Source: Cryobacterium tagatosivorans
GTDB taxonomy: Bacteria; Actinomycetota; Actinomycetes; Actinomycetales; Microbacteriaceae
Length of the DNA: 41,489 bases
Assembly (NCBI RefSeq): GCF_004402215.1
Contig: NZ_SOEZ01000041.1
Location: 1 to 41,489, forward strand
Direction: 5' to 3'
The notes under the pieces are model-generated. The model ran no database searches and was not told the DNA's origin. It saw only the letters and a program-made list of their open reading frames with translations. Of this stretch, positions 31,226-39,300 are shown in pieces (the first letter of the stretch is position 1; the number at the start of each line of letters is the position of its first letter). The position numbers were made by a program, and so were the translations under genes.

Positions 31226-33724
31226 CTAGAGCCGGTTGACCCCGGTCACCCGGATGACCGCGAAGCCCTGTTCGTCGGAGTCGGCCAGGTCGACGGTCGC
31301 GCTGATCCCCCAGTCGTGGTCCCCGGCCGGGTCGTCGAGGATCTGCCTCGCGGTCCAGACGGATGCGCCCTCCTCGAGGATGAGCAGCCCGGAGCCGCGC
31401 GCGTTTGCGCCGGTGAGCACCTCGTCGTGGTCGGCGAAGTAGCCGTCCATGGCATCCGCCCACGTGTCGGCGGTGAAGCCGTGCGCGCCGTCGAGGTCGC
31501 CGAGCTCGTCGTAGTGCTCGAGCGCGGCCAGCTGCACCCGGCGGAACAGTTCGTTGCGCACGAGGATCCGGAAGGCCCGAACGTTGGTGGTGAGCCGGTG
31601 CGGCGCCGGCGGCACGACGGCGTGCGCGTTCGCCTCGTGCGCGGCGAGATTGGGGTGGATGAGCTCCTCCCACTCGTCGAGCAGGCTCGAGTCGACCTGG
31701 CGCACGAGCTCGCCGAGCCATTCGATCAGGTCGAGGAGGTCCTCGGTTTTGGCCTCATCCGGGATCGTCTGCCGTGCGGCGCGGTACGCGTCGGAGAGGT
31801 AGCGCAGCACGACCCCCTCGCTGCGGGCGAGCTTGTAAAAGGCGATGAACTCGCCGAACGACATGGCCCGCTCGTACATGTCCCGCACGACGGTCTTCGG
31901 GCTGAGCGCGAAGTCGGCGATCCACGGCTGCGACTGCTTGTACGTCTCGAAGGCGTAGCCGAGCAGCTCCTCGAGCGGCTTGGGATAGGTGATCTCCTCG
32001 AGCAGCTCCATCCGCTGGTCGTACTCGATGCCCTCCCGCTTCATCTCGGCGACGGCCTCGCCGCGCGCCGCGAACTGCTGGCCGCTGAGCACCGGGCGCG
32101 GGTCGTCGAGGGTCGCCTCGACGATCGAGATCATGTCAAGCGAGTAGGTCGGCGCCTCCTGGTCGAGCAGGTCGAACGCGGCGAGCGCGAACGGCGACAG
32201 GGGCTGGTTGAGCGCGAAGTTCGCCTGCAGGTCGACGGTCAGGCGGATGTCACCGCTCGCGCTCTGCTCGACGATCCCGGCCTGCCGGAGCGTCTTGTAG
32301 ATGCCCAGCGCCCGCCTGGCGAGGGCGAGCTGGCGCTTCCACGGCTCGTGGTTGTCGAACACGAGCGCGTGCACGTTCGCGAACGCGTCGCCGCCGCGCG
32401 CGATCACGTTGATCAGCATGGCCGCGGTCATCTGCATGCTCGAGGTGAGCGTCTCCGGCTCGGCGTCGACGAGCCGGCGGAACGACGGTTCGCCCCAGGA
32501 CACGAAGCCCTCCGGCGCCTTCTTGCGGATGATCTTGCGCTTCTTCTTGGGGTCGTCGCCGGCCTTCTCCACGGCCTTGAGGTTCTCGGTCTCGTGGTCG
32601 GGCGCCTGCACGACGACGGTCCCGGCCGTGTCGTAGCCGGCTCGCCCGGCCCTGCCGGCGATCTGGTGGAACTCGCGGGCGTTGAGCTGGCGCATCCGGG
32701 TGCCGTCGTACTTGGTCAGCGCCGTGAACAGCACGGTGCGAATGGGCACGTTGATGCCGACGCCGAGGGTGTCGGTGCCGCAGATGACCCGCAGCAGCCC
32801 GCGCTGGGCGAGCTGCTCGACCAGCCGCCGGTACTTGGGCAGCATGCCGGCGTGGTGCACGCCGATGCCCATCCGGATGAACCGGGAGAGAGTCTTGCCG
32901 AAGCTCGTCGTGAACCGGAACTCGCCGATCAGCTCGGCGATCGCATCCTTCTGCTCCTTGGTGGCCACCTTGACGCTGCTCAGCGCCTGCGCACGTTCGA
33001 GGGCGGCGGCCTGGGAGAAGTGCACGACGTAGACGGGCGCCTGGCCGGTCTTGAGCAGGTCCTCGACCGTCTCGTGCACGGGAGTGGTCTCGTAGTAGAA
33101 GTGGAGCGGGACCGGGCGTTCGACGCCGGTGACGACGGAGGTGTCCCGGCCGGTGCGGCGGCTGAGGTCGTCGGCGATGTCGGTGACGTCGCCGAGCGTT
33201 GCCGACATGAGCACGAACTGCACCCGCGGCAACAGCAGCAGCGGCACCTGCCAGGCCCAGCCGCGGTCGGGGTCGCCGTAGAAGTGGAACTCGTCCATCA
33301 CGACCTGGTCGACCTGGGTGTCCTCGCCGCCGCGCAGGGCCAGGTTGGCGAGGATCTCGGCGGTGCAGCAGATGATCGGCGCATCGGAGTTGACCGAGGA
33401 GTCGCCCGTCATCATCCCGACGTTTTCGGCGCCGAAGATGTCGACCAGGGCGAAGAACTTCTCGCTCACCAGGGCCTTGATCGGCGCGGTGTAGAAGCTG
33501 CGCTTGCCGGCGGAGAGGGCCGCGAAGTGCGCTCCGACGGCCACGAGCGACTTGCCGGTTCCGGTGGGGGTGCTCAGGATGAGGTTCACCCCGGAGACGA
33601 TCTCGATCAGCGCCTCCTCCTGCGCCGGGTACAGCGTGAGGTCCTGCTGCCCCGCCCACAACTCGAACGCCTCGAACAGGACGTCGGGATCGGTGACGTG
33701 CGGGAGGGCGGTGAGGGTTGCCAT
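31226..33724 (-). CDS. Superfamily 2 DEAD/DEAH-box helicase with DUF3516-type C-terminus
   Basis: An 832-residue helicase. Motif I is STPTGTGKS (51-59), motif Ia TAPIKALVSEKFF, motif II MDEFHFYGD (DEFH), motif III SATLGD, then RVICGTDTLGVGIN and FHQIAGRAGRAGYD (motifs V/VI). The core resembles the Ski2/HelY group of RNA/DNA helicases. The C-terminal half matches the large DUF3516-type domain seen in actinobacterial helicases of this length. Motif DEFH rather than DEVH or DEAH is noted. ATG 33724 has GAAGG 3 nt away, which is tight; the frame is open upstream into the AI-2E gene with no conserved sequence. Substrate and role are not established. Confidence 0.9.
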   Translation of the reverse strand: MATLTALPHVTDPDVLFEAFELWAGQQDLTLYPAQEEALIEIVSGVNLILSTPTGTGKSLVAVGAHFAALSAGKRSFYTAPIKALVSEKFFALVDIFGAENVGMMTGDSSVNSDAPIICCTAEILANLALRGGEDTQVDQVVMDEFHFYGDPDRGWAWQVPLLLLPRVQFVLMSATLGDVTDIADDLSRRTGRDTSVVTGVERPVPLHFYYETTPVHETVEDLLKTGQAPVYVVHFSQAAALERAQALSSVKVATKEQKDAIAELIGEFRFTTSFGKTLSRFIRMGIGVHHAGMLPKYRRLVEQLAQRGLLRVICGTDTLGVGINVPIRTVLFTALTKYDGTRMRQLNAREFHQIAGRAGRAGYDTAGTVVVQAPDHETENLKAVEKAGDDPKKKRKIIRKKAPEGFVSWGEPSFRRLVDAEPETLTSSMQMTAAMLINVIARGGDAFANVHALVFDNHEPWKRQLALARRALGIYKTLRQAGIVEQSASGDIRLTVDLQANFALNQPLSPFALAAFDLLDQEAPTYSLDMISIVEATLDDPRPVLSGQQFAARGEAVAEMKREGIEYDQRMELLEEITYPKPLEELLGYAFETYKQSQPWIADFALSPKTVVRDMYERAMSFGEFIAFYKLARSEGVVLRYLSDAYRAARQTIPDEAKTEDLLDLIEWLGELVRQVDSSLLDEWEELIHPNLAAHEANAHAVVPPAPHRLTTNVRAFRILVRNELFRRVQLAALEHYDELGDLDGAHGFTADTWADAMDGYFADHDEVLTGANARGSGLLILEEGASVWTARQILDDPAGDHDWGISATVDLADSDEQGFAVIRVTGVNRL

Positions 33725-33848
33725 GATCCTTCGATCCTGCCCTATCCCGGCACTCCCCCGCTTCGCCGCTGCACCCGGCGCGCTATACCGCCCGCCCCGA
33801 CCGGTCTGGATTCGCGAGGAGCACGTCATCGCGGTGGAGGGACAAGTC

Positions 33849-35150
33849 ATGCGATGGTTCCGACGCAGGACCCCCGTCGAACCGGGGCCGGATGTTCCGC
33901 CCGAGCCGGTGCCGCCGGCCGAGCCCGGCCAGGCCGTGGGCGAGACCGAGACCGAGACCGAGAGCGAGAGCGAGAGCGAGAGCGAGAGCGAGAGCGAGAG
34001 CGAGAGCGAGAGCGATGATGCTTCCGCACGGGTCTTTCCTCGCGGCACGGCCATCCTGCTCGGCCTGGCCGGCGCAACGGTCGTCGCAATCGGGCTGTCG
34101 TCCATCCGTTCCATCGCCGCCCCGGTGCTGCTCTCCCTCATCCTGACCATCTGCGTTCACCCTCTCCGCAGCGCCCTGGAGCGCCAGGGGGCGACCCGCG
34201 GCCTGGCCACGGGATCCGTCGCCACGGCGGTTCTCCTGGTGCTGGCCGCCTTCATGTTCGCCCTCCTCCTCGCCCTCGCGGAGTTCGCCTCGCTGCTGCA
34301 GGAGTACTCCGACGACCTGGCCGGGATCGGCCAGTCGGTCAAGTCCGCGCTCAGCGACTTCGGCGTCGGGGCCGACGAAGTCGACGCCATCGCCTCCGGT
34401 TTCGATCCGACCCACATCGTCGAGTTCGTCTCCGAGGTCCTCGGGAGCGTCGCCGGGCTCACCGGGACGCTGGTCATCATCTTCACCACGCTGCTGCTGA
34501 TGGCCATGGACGCCAGCTACATGCCCACCCTGCTGCGGCAGCTGGAGCCGTCCCGTCCGAGCATGGTGGCGTCGATCAAGATCTACGCACGCAGTGTCCG
34601 CCGTTACATGGTCGCGACCACGGCGCTCGGGCTCGTCCAGGGCGTCCTCAACGGAGCCGCCCTGGTGATCCTCGGTGTTCCAGGCGCCTTCCTCTGGGGG
34701 CTGCTCTCGTTCGTCTGCAGCTTCATCCCGAACGTCGGATATCTGCTCGCCATCATCCCGCCCGTCTTCTTCGGATTCCTCGCCGGCGGCTGGGAGACCG
34801 CGCTGTCGGTGATCGTCGTGTACACCCTGGTGAACTCCATCGTGCAGGGGGCCATCCAGACGCGTGTCGTGAGCAACGTGGTGGCCATCAGCCAGACCCT
34901 GACCTTCGTGTCCGTGCTGCTCTGGGCGGCGATCATCGGGCCGATCGGCGCTCTCCTGGCAACACCGCTCACGCTGCTCGTGCGCATGATTCTCGTCGAC
35001 TCCGATACGCACGCGCTCTGGTGGCGGCCGATGATGGGCGACGTCGCGGAGGCGCGCGCCCTGATGAAAATCGAGGCCGCACAGAACAAGGTGACCCGGC
35101 GAGACCAGAGACTCTCGCGAAGGCCCGTGAGGCCAGGGAAGCCCGCATAG
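33849..35150 (+). CDS. AI-2E/TqsA-family membrane transporter with Glu-Ser repeat tail
   Basis: A 433-residue protein. Residues 1-60 are a charged, proline-rich cytoplasmic tail with (Glu-Thr)3 and (Glu-Ser)9, coded by hexanucleotide repeats. Then come about eight membrane helices typical of the AI-2E/UPF0118 family, including QGVLNGAALVILGVPGAFLWGLLSFVCSFIPNVG, the VYTLVNSIVQGAIQTRVVSN region and IIGPIGALLATPLTLLVRMIL. Members are poorly characterised exporters; a quorum-sensing role is not implied. ATG 33849 has GGAGGG at 7-nt spacing. The gene is divergent from the helicase (125-nt gap with TATACC at 33784 as a possible -10) and converges with the SHOCT gene. Confidence 0.88.
   Translation: MRWFRRRTPVEPGPDVPPEPVPPAEPGQAVGETETETESESESESESESESESESDDASARVFPRGTAILLGLAGATVVAIGLSSIRSIAAPVLLSLILTICVHPLRSALERQGATRGLATGSVATAVLLVLAAFMFALLLALAEFASLLQEYSDDLAGIGQSVKSALSDFGVGADEVDAIASGFDPTHIVEFVSEVLGSVAGLTGTLVIIFTTLLLMAMDASYMPTLLRQLEPSRPSMVASIKIYARSVRRYMVATTALGLVQGVLNGAALVILGVPGAFLWGLLSFVCSFIPNVGYLLAIIPPVFFGFLAGGWETALSVIVVYTLVNSIVQGAIQTRVVSNVVAISQTLTFVSVLLWAAIIGPIGALLATPLTLLVRMILVDSDTHALWWRPMMGDVAEARALMKIEAAQNKVTRRDQRLSRRPVRPGKPA
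33942..34013. repeat. Hexanucleotide repeat (GAGACC)3(GAGAGC)9
   Basis: Three GAGACC copies (33942-33959) and nine GAGAGC copies (33960-34013) encode (Glu-Thr)3(Glu-Ser)9 in the cytoplasmic tail of the AI-2E-family protein. Changes in unit number would alter tail length by two residues without a frameshift. Confidence 0.95.
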
Positions 35151-35155
35151 CCCGC

Positions 35156-35209
35156 AAAGCCCGGACAAGCCCGAGCCCGGACAAGGCAAAGCCCGGACAA
35201 GCCCGAGCC
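35156..35209. repeat. 22-bp direct repeat between converging genes
   Basis: AAAGCCCGGACAAGCCCGAG plus CC at 35156-35177 recurs at 35188-35209 (period 32). It lies between the AI-2E and SHOCT genes, the only convergent junction in the window without a long palindrome. Confidence 0.85.
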
Positions 35210-35211
35210 GG

Positions 35212-35553
35212 TCAGATCCCGAGCAGTTTCGCCTTCGCCGCGGAGAACTCCGCCTCGCTGATGACGCCCGCCGTCTTCAGGCTGGACAATTGCTGAAGCT
35301 GCGCGGTCAGGTCGTTCGCGGCCGGTGCGGCCTCCGGCGCGGCCGGTGCGGCCTCCGGCGCGGGCGCCTGCTGCTGCTGCTGCTCGTACTGCTGTTGCTG
35401 CCAGGCGGCCCGCTGGGCCTCTTCTTCCTTGGACTGCGCCCGGGCCTGCTGCCGCCTGTTGACACCCCCCGCTACGGCGGTCGCCGTTCCGGCAACGACG
35501 GCCGTGTGGGCCATCGTTCCAATCAGGCCGGGTCGGCCCATTCGTCGTGGCAT
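35212..35553 (-). CDS. Small SHOCT-domain protein
   Basis: A 113-residue protein with a short N-terminal hydrophobic segment (HTAVVAGTATAVAGGV, about 16-31), a Gln-rich middle (QQQQYEQQQQQ) followed by an Ala/Pro/Glu stretch with a tandem EAAPAAP, and a C-terminal SHOCT domain (LTAQLQQLSSLKTAGVISEAEFSAAKAKLLGI). SHOCT domains mediate oligomerisation; the function is unknown. It starts at ATG 35553 (GAAGGGA upstream). It lies 28 nt after the DUF6325 gene in the same direction, and this pairing is seen elsewhere in actinobacteria as far as I recall. Confidence 0.88.
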   Translation of the reverse strand: MPRRMGRPGLIGTMAHTAVVAGTATAVAGGVNRRQQARAQSKEEEAQRAAWQQQQYEQQQQQAPAPEAAPAAPEAAPAANDLTAQLQQLSSLKTAGVISEAEFSAAKAKLLGI

Positions 35554-35581
35554 TTCCTCGTCCCTTCGTTCGGCCGGGCAC

Positions 35582-36088
35582 CTAGTCGGTGTCTGCGCCG
35601 GCCTTGGTGGTGGTCCCCGCTGTGAGCTCGGCCCCGGCGTCGGCTTCGGCTTCGAGGTCGATTTCGGCATCGACGAGCGCTGCGAGTACTTCTTCGACGA
35701 CGACCCCGGGAATGCGCACGCTCTCCAGGAGCGCACCGCCGGCACCGACGATGGCGTCGCGGAGGGGTTTGACCCAGGTGTGCTCGAAGGCCAGGACCGC
35801 GGCGGAACTGTCGTTCTCCAGGCCCTCCGCCAGCTCGTCGACATCCTCGTCGGAGATGAGTCCCTCTATGTGGTCGATGACCTCGGTCAGGAAGGCAGCG
35901 TCCGCATTTTCGCCGAGTTCTTCGAATTCGGTGTATTCGACTGCGCCGTCCGCGTCCTTCCGAACAAACAGTGCGTCAACAATGCTGATCGTGTCCGAAT
36001 CGACAAGGTCGCTGATTGCCGGCAGGATCTCGCCCTTGAACTGGTTCCCGGGGAACGCAATGACGACTATTTCTATTGGACCGAGCAT
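35582..36088 (-). CDS. DUF6325-family protein
   Basis: A 168-residue, very acidic cytoplasmic protein. The pattern MLGPIEIVVIAFPGNQFKGEILPAISDLVDSDTISIVDALFVRKDADG and ENDSSAAVLAFEHTWVKPLRDAI matches the DUF6325/DUF1269-like group, a ferredoxin-fold-like stress-associated family of unknown role. The C-terminal 25 residues are Ala/Thr/Asp-rich and look disordered. GAAGGGG precedes ATG 36088. It is divergent from the encapsulin operon (about 200-nt shared upstream region) and leads the SHOCT gene. Confidence 0.85.
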   Translation of the reverse strand: MLGPIEIVVIAFPGNQFKGEILPAISDLVDSDTISIVDALFVRKDADGAVEYTEFEELGENADAAFLTEVIDHIEGLISDEDVDELAEGLENDSSAAVLAFEHTWVKPLRDAIVGAGGALLESVRIPGVVVEEVLAALVDAEIDLEAEADAGAELTAGTTTKAGADTD

Positions 36089-36124
36089 GGTGTAACCCCT
36101 TCGTCAATCGACTGGACACAGGGC

Positions 36125-36130
36125 ACGATA
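36125..36130 (-). promoter_or_regulatory. Possible -10 box of DUF6325-SHOCT unit
   Basis: TATCGT on the minus strand would start a transcript about 30 nt before ATG 36088. Confidence 0.35.
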
Positions 36131-36195
36131 GCCCCGAACGGGGGGGTGCATCAAGGCGACCCGGGACGTTCGGCCGGGCCGGTCCGCCGCGGCCA

Positions 36196-36223
36196 TTGCG
36201 GGGGAACGGCCCGGGCGTATCCT
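36196..36223 (+). promoter_or_regulatory. Candidate promoter of the encapsulin operon
   Basis: TTGCGG (36196-36201), 16-nt spacer, TATCCT (36218-36223). It would give a leader of about 60 nt before ATG 36290, which has a strong ribosome site (AAGGAGGAG). No ferric-uptake-type operator was recognised. Confidence 0.4.
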
Positions 36224-36289
36224 CGACAGCGACGTCGCCCGGACGTCGCCGCCGTGGACCCGAGGGCCGCCGCCGAAGGAGGAGCCTTG

Positions 36290-36682
36290 ATGGGTTTCGA
36301 CCAGTACCACGAGCCGGCCGGGGAGCTGTCCGCCGAGACGCGGACCTTCGCCCGGATGTGCGCGAACCTCACCGAGGAGGCCGAGGCAATCGGCTGGTAC
36401 GAGCAGCGCATTTCGCTCGAGCCGGATGCCGCCGCTCGCGCGATCATGAACGACTCGCTGGGCGAGGAGTTCAAACACTTCTGCATGGACCTGGAGTTCC
36501 TCCTGCGCCGGACGCCGCTCTGGCGCGAAATCGCCCGCGGCATCCTGTTCCGGGACGGGGACATCGTGGAGAACGGCGAGAGCGCGGAGGCCGCGGCTAC
36601 CGCCGGACGGGACACCTCGGGCCGGTCGGAGGACCCGGACCCCTCGCTCGGAATCGGAAGCCTGAAGGGACTGGAATCATGA
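36290..36682 (+). CDS. Encapsulated ferritin (EncFtn) cargo protein
   Basis: A 130-residue ferritin-like protein of the encapsulated ferritin family, which oxidises Fe(II) inside an encapsulin shell. Two helices bear the iron ligands: EEAEAIGWYEQR (29-40) and GEEFKHF (58-64). By alignment to Rhodospirillum rubrum EncFtn from memory, ligands E32/E62/H65 correspond to E30/E60/H63 here, and E29 and E32 to the entry-site glutamates. A linker of about 30 residues ends in DPSLGIGSLKGL (117-128), the standard encapsulin-targeting peptide. AAGGAGGAG precedes ATG 36290. The stop overlaps the shell gene by ATGA. The chain encodes only half of a ferroxidase centre, so a head-to-head dimer is expected. 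Confidence 0.93.
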   Translation: MGFDQYHEPAGELSAETRTFARMCANLTEEAEAIGWYEQRISLEPDAAARAIMNDSLGEEFKHFCMDLEFLLRRTPLWREIARGILFRDGDIVENGESAEAAATAGRDTSGRSEDPDPSLGIGSLKGLES

Positions 36683-37494
36683 GCATGGACCACCTGCTGC
36701 GCCGCCTCGCACCGATCTCCGACCGAGGCTGGGCGCTGATCGACTCCGAGGCGAGGGAGCGGTTGGGCGTGCCGCTCGGCGCCCGCCGAGTCGTCGATTT
36801 CGACGGCCCACACGGCTGGACGTATTCGGCGACGAGCCTTGGCTCCACCGAGGGGGCCGCGGATTCCCCGGTCGGCGGGGTCACCGGCCTCCGGCGCGCG
36901 GTGCTGCCGCTGACCGAGGTGCGCACCGAGTTCGCGGTGCCCAGGGAGGCGCTGCTGGACTACGACCGGGGCGCCGTCGACACCGACCTGACTGGCCTCG
37001 ACAACGCCGTCGCCCGGATGGCCCGGCTCGAGAACACGGCCGTGTTCCACGGCTGGGCGGCGATGGGCATCGTCGGCATCACCGAGGCCACGCCGCATCC
37101 GGAGGTGCCACGGGTGGAGGACTTCGAGGACTACCCGAGCCGGATCGCCGACGCGGTCGAGATCCTGCTCCGGAGCGGCGTGAAGGGGCCCTACGCCCTG
37201 GCCGTCGGGCCGGCGGACCACACGGCCATCGCCCGGGCCGCCGACGACGGCAACCCCCTCGTCGAGCATGTGCGGATGATCCTGGACGGCCCGGTGATCT
37301 GGGCGCCCGGCGTGCACGGCGGAATTGTCCTGAGCCTTCGGGGCGGGGACTTCCTGTTCGAATCCGGGCAGGACATCGCCGTCGGCTACGACCACCACGA
37401 CGACGACCACGTGCACCTGTATCTCGAGGAGACCTTCAGCTTCCGGGTGGCCACACCGGAAGCCGCGATCGCCCTGGCCCGCCGGGAGCACTAG
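36679..37494 (+). CDS. Encapsulin shell protein (family 1)
   Basis: A 271-residue HK97-fold shell protein of the linocin-M18/encapsulin family. Signature stretches are MDHLLRRLAPISDRGWALIDSEA, RVVDFDGPHGW, AVPREALLDYDRGAVDTDLTGLDNAVARMARLENTAVFHGW, GPYALAVGPADHTA, and the C-terminal DIAVGYDHHDDDHVHLYLEETFSFRV. Length fits family 1 (T=1, 60-mer, about 24 nm) but T number cannot be read from sequence. The N-terminal helix forms the pocket that binds the cargo targeting peptide. ATG 36679 overlaps the EncFtn stop (ATGA), and GAAGGGA upstream lies inside the codons of the targeting peptide. The two genes predict an iron-storing nanocompartment. Confidence 0.96.
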   Translation: MSMDHLLRRLAPISDRGWALIDSEARERLGVPLGARRVVDFDGPHGWTYSATSLGSTEGAADSPVGGVTGLRRAVLPLTEVRTEFAVPREALLDYDRGAVDTDLTGLDNAVARMARLENTAVFHGWAAMGIVGITEATPHPEVPRVEDFEDYPSRIADAVEILLRSGVKGPYALAVGPADHTAIARAADDGNPLVEHVRMILDGPVIWAPGVHGGIVLSLRGGDFLFESGQDIAVGYDHHDDDHVHLYLEETFSFRVATPEAAIALARREH

Positions 37495-37510
37495 CGCCGG
37501 CCCCGTCGCC

Positions 37511-37596
37511 GAGTCGCCGTTCCTGCCGAGAGTCGCCGTTCCTGCCGAGAGTCGCCGTTGCAATGGCGAGTCTCGGCAGAAAAGGCGATTCTCGGC
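37511..37596. repeat. Mixed direct and inverted repeats (GAGTCGCCGTTCCTGCC)
   Basis: The 17-bp word at 37511-37527 recurs at 37530-37546 with a partial third copy from 37549 (period 19). TGCCGAGAGTCGCC (37543-37556) pairs with GGCGAGTCTCGGCA (37565-37578), one mismatch; GGCGATTCTCGGC (37584-37596) is a second possible partner. It lies between encapsulin and the molybdoenzyme gene. Confidence 0.8.
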
Positions 37597-37671
37597 GCGG
37601 GGCGCGGGGCGGGCGGCGGGCCGCGGGACACTCGGACGGCGCTCGCCCGGGAAACTCTGCGGCGGTGATCC

Positions 37672-37677
37672 TATGCT
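37672..37677 (+). promoter_or_regulatory. -10 box, leaderless start of molybdoenzyme gene
   Basis: TATGCT is followed by 6 nt and ATG 37684. Confidence 0.55.
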
Positions 37678-37683
37678 GGGCGC

Positions 37684-39279
37684 ATGGTCTCCCGCGACGC
37701 GCGCTCTGCCCGGTCCCGCACCTGGCGCTCTGCGCTCGCCGGCGTGGCAGCCGCGCTCGGCGGCCTTGGCCTCGCCGAGCTGGCCGCCGGCCTGTTCGCC
37801 CCCGACGCCGGCCCGCTGCTGGTGATCGGCGCGCTGATCATCGACCTCTCCCCGGCGTGGCTCAAGGACCTGGTGATCAGCCTGTTCGGCACGGCCGACA
37901 AGGCCGTGCTGATCGCCTGCGTCGGGCTCGCCGCCGCCGTTCTCGCCGCCCTTGCCGGCGTGCTGGAGCACCGGCGGCCGCCCACGGGCCGGGTCATCGT
38001 CATCGCGTTCGGCAGCCTGGCGGTCTTCGCGGCCGTCACCCGGGCTCAGGCCGGGCCCATCGACGCCCTGCCCGCGGTGGTCGCCATGGTGGCCACCGCC
38101 GTTCTCCTCACGGCCCTCGTCGGCCTGCTCCGCGTCCGCACCCCGCGGCCTCGGCTGGGCCCCGACCCGCGGCCCGACTCGCGGCCCGACCCTGGCGCGA
38201 CGGCAGGAGCGCTCGACCGCCGGCGCTTCCTCACCTGGACCGGCGCCACCGCCGGTATCGGCATCCTCGCGGCCGCCGGCGGGCAACTCCGCCAGGCAGG
38301 GAGCCGGGCAGCGGATGCCGCCAGGGCCCGGCTCACCCTCCCCGCGCCCGCGGTGCCGGCCGCTGCCATCCCGGCCGGCGCATCCCTCGACGTCCCCGGC
38401 GTGGCGTCCCTGATCACCCCCAACGAATCCTTCTACCGGATCGACACGGCCCTGCAGGTGCCGCGGATCGATGCGTCCCAGTGGAGGCTGAAGATCACCG
38501 GGCTGGTCGAGAACGAGGTGGAGATCGACTTCGCCGAGCTGCTGGCGCTGCCGCTCGAAGAGAGCACCACGACCCTCGCCTGCGTGTCGAACGAGGTCGG
38601 TGGCGACCTGATCGGCAACGCGACCTGGCTCGGCTACCCGATCCGGAAGCTGCTCGCCAGGGCCAAACCCACCGGTGACGCCGACATGGTGCTCTCCCGC
38701 AGCCAGGACGGCTGGACCGCGAGCACACCGCTCGAGGCGCTCACGGACGACCGCAACGCCATCCTCGCCGTGGGCATGAACGGGGTCGCGCTGCCGCTGG
38801 AGCACGGCTACCCGGTGCGGATGGTCGTGCCCGGCCTCTACGGCTACGTCTCGGCCACGAAGTGGGTGGTTGAGCTCAAGGTCACCCGGTTCGACCGGGA
38901 GGTGGCCTACTGGTCCACGCGCGGCTGGTCCGAGCGCGGGCCGATCAAGCTGTCCTCGCGCATCGACGTGCCCAGGGCGGGCGCCCCGCTGTCACCCGGA
39001 CGGATCACCGTCGCCGGGGTCGCCTGGGCGCAGCACACCGGCATCCGTGCGGTCGAGGTGCAGGTGGATGAGGGCGACTGGGCCGAGGCGGTCCTCGCCG
39101 ACGCGATCTCGGCCGACACCTGGCGGCAGTGGAAATGGGATTGGGACGCCCCGGCGGGCGAGCACACGCTGCGGGTGCGCGCGACGGATGCCGACGGCCT
39201 CGTGCAGACGTCGGCCCGCCGCCCCGTGGCCCCCGACGGCGCGACCGGACGTGACGAGGTCACGGTGCGGGTCGAATAG
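37684..39279 (+). CDS. Membrane-anchored sulfite-oxidase-family molybdopterin oxidoreductase
   Basis: A 531-residue protein. Residues 1-150 hold about four membrane helices; a Pro/Asp/Arg linker follows, then a Tat-like RRRFLTW (179-185) with a further hydrophobic stretch (GATAGIGILAAAGG). The rest (about 245-531) is a sulfite-oxidase-fold molybdopterin domain with the Mo-ligand cysteine C300 in TTTLACVSNEVGG, plus HGYPVRMVVPGLYGYVSATKWV, and a C-terminal Ig-like dimer domain (ITVAGVAWAQHTGI...). The catalytic part would face outside. Substrate is unknown; sulfite, methionine sulfoxide or other oxoanions are options. It converges with modC-modB, the likely molybdate supply. Confidence 0.92.
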   Translation: MVSRDARSARSRTWRSALAGVAAALGGLGLAELAAGLFAPDAGPLLVIGALIIDLSPAWLKDLVISLFGTADKAVLIACVGLAAAVLAALAGVLEHRRPPTGRVIVIAFGSLAVFAAVTRAQAGPIDALPAVVAMVATAVLLTALVGLLRVRTPRPRLGPDPRPDSRPDPGATAGALDRRRFLTWTGATAGIGILAAAGGQLRQAGSRAADAARARLTLPAPAVPAAAIPAGASLDVPGVASLITPNESFYRIDTALQVPRIDASQWRLKITGLVENEVEIDFAELLALPLEESTTTLACVSNEVGGDLIGNATWLGYPIRKLLARAKPTGDADMVLSRSQDGWTASTPLEALTDDRNAILAVGMNGVALPLEHGYPVRMVVPGLYGYVSATKWVVELKVTRFDREVAYWSTRGWSERGPIKLSSRIDVPRAGAPLSPGRITVAGVAWAQHTGIRAVEVQVDEGDWAEAVLADAISADTWRQWKWDWDAPAGEHTLRVRATDADGLVQTSARRPVAPDGATGRDEVTVRVE

Positions 39280-39300
39280 CCGCTCGACCGTCGCCCGGCA

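Noticed and set aside
31316..34018. 900-codon plus-strand frame with poly(RE) end
   Set aside because: It is antisense to the helicase and ends in the hexanucleotide repeat read in another frame.
33847..34089. Antisense open frame encoding alternating charged or Leu-Ala residues
   Set aside because: It is produced by the hexanucleotide repeat, not by an independent gene.
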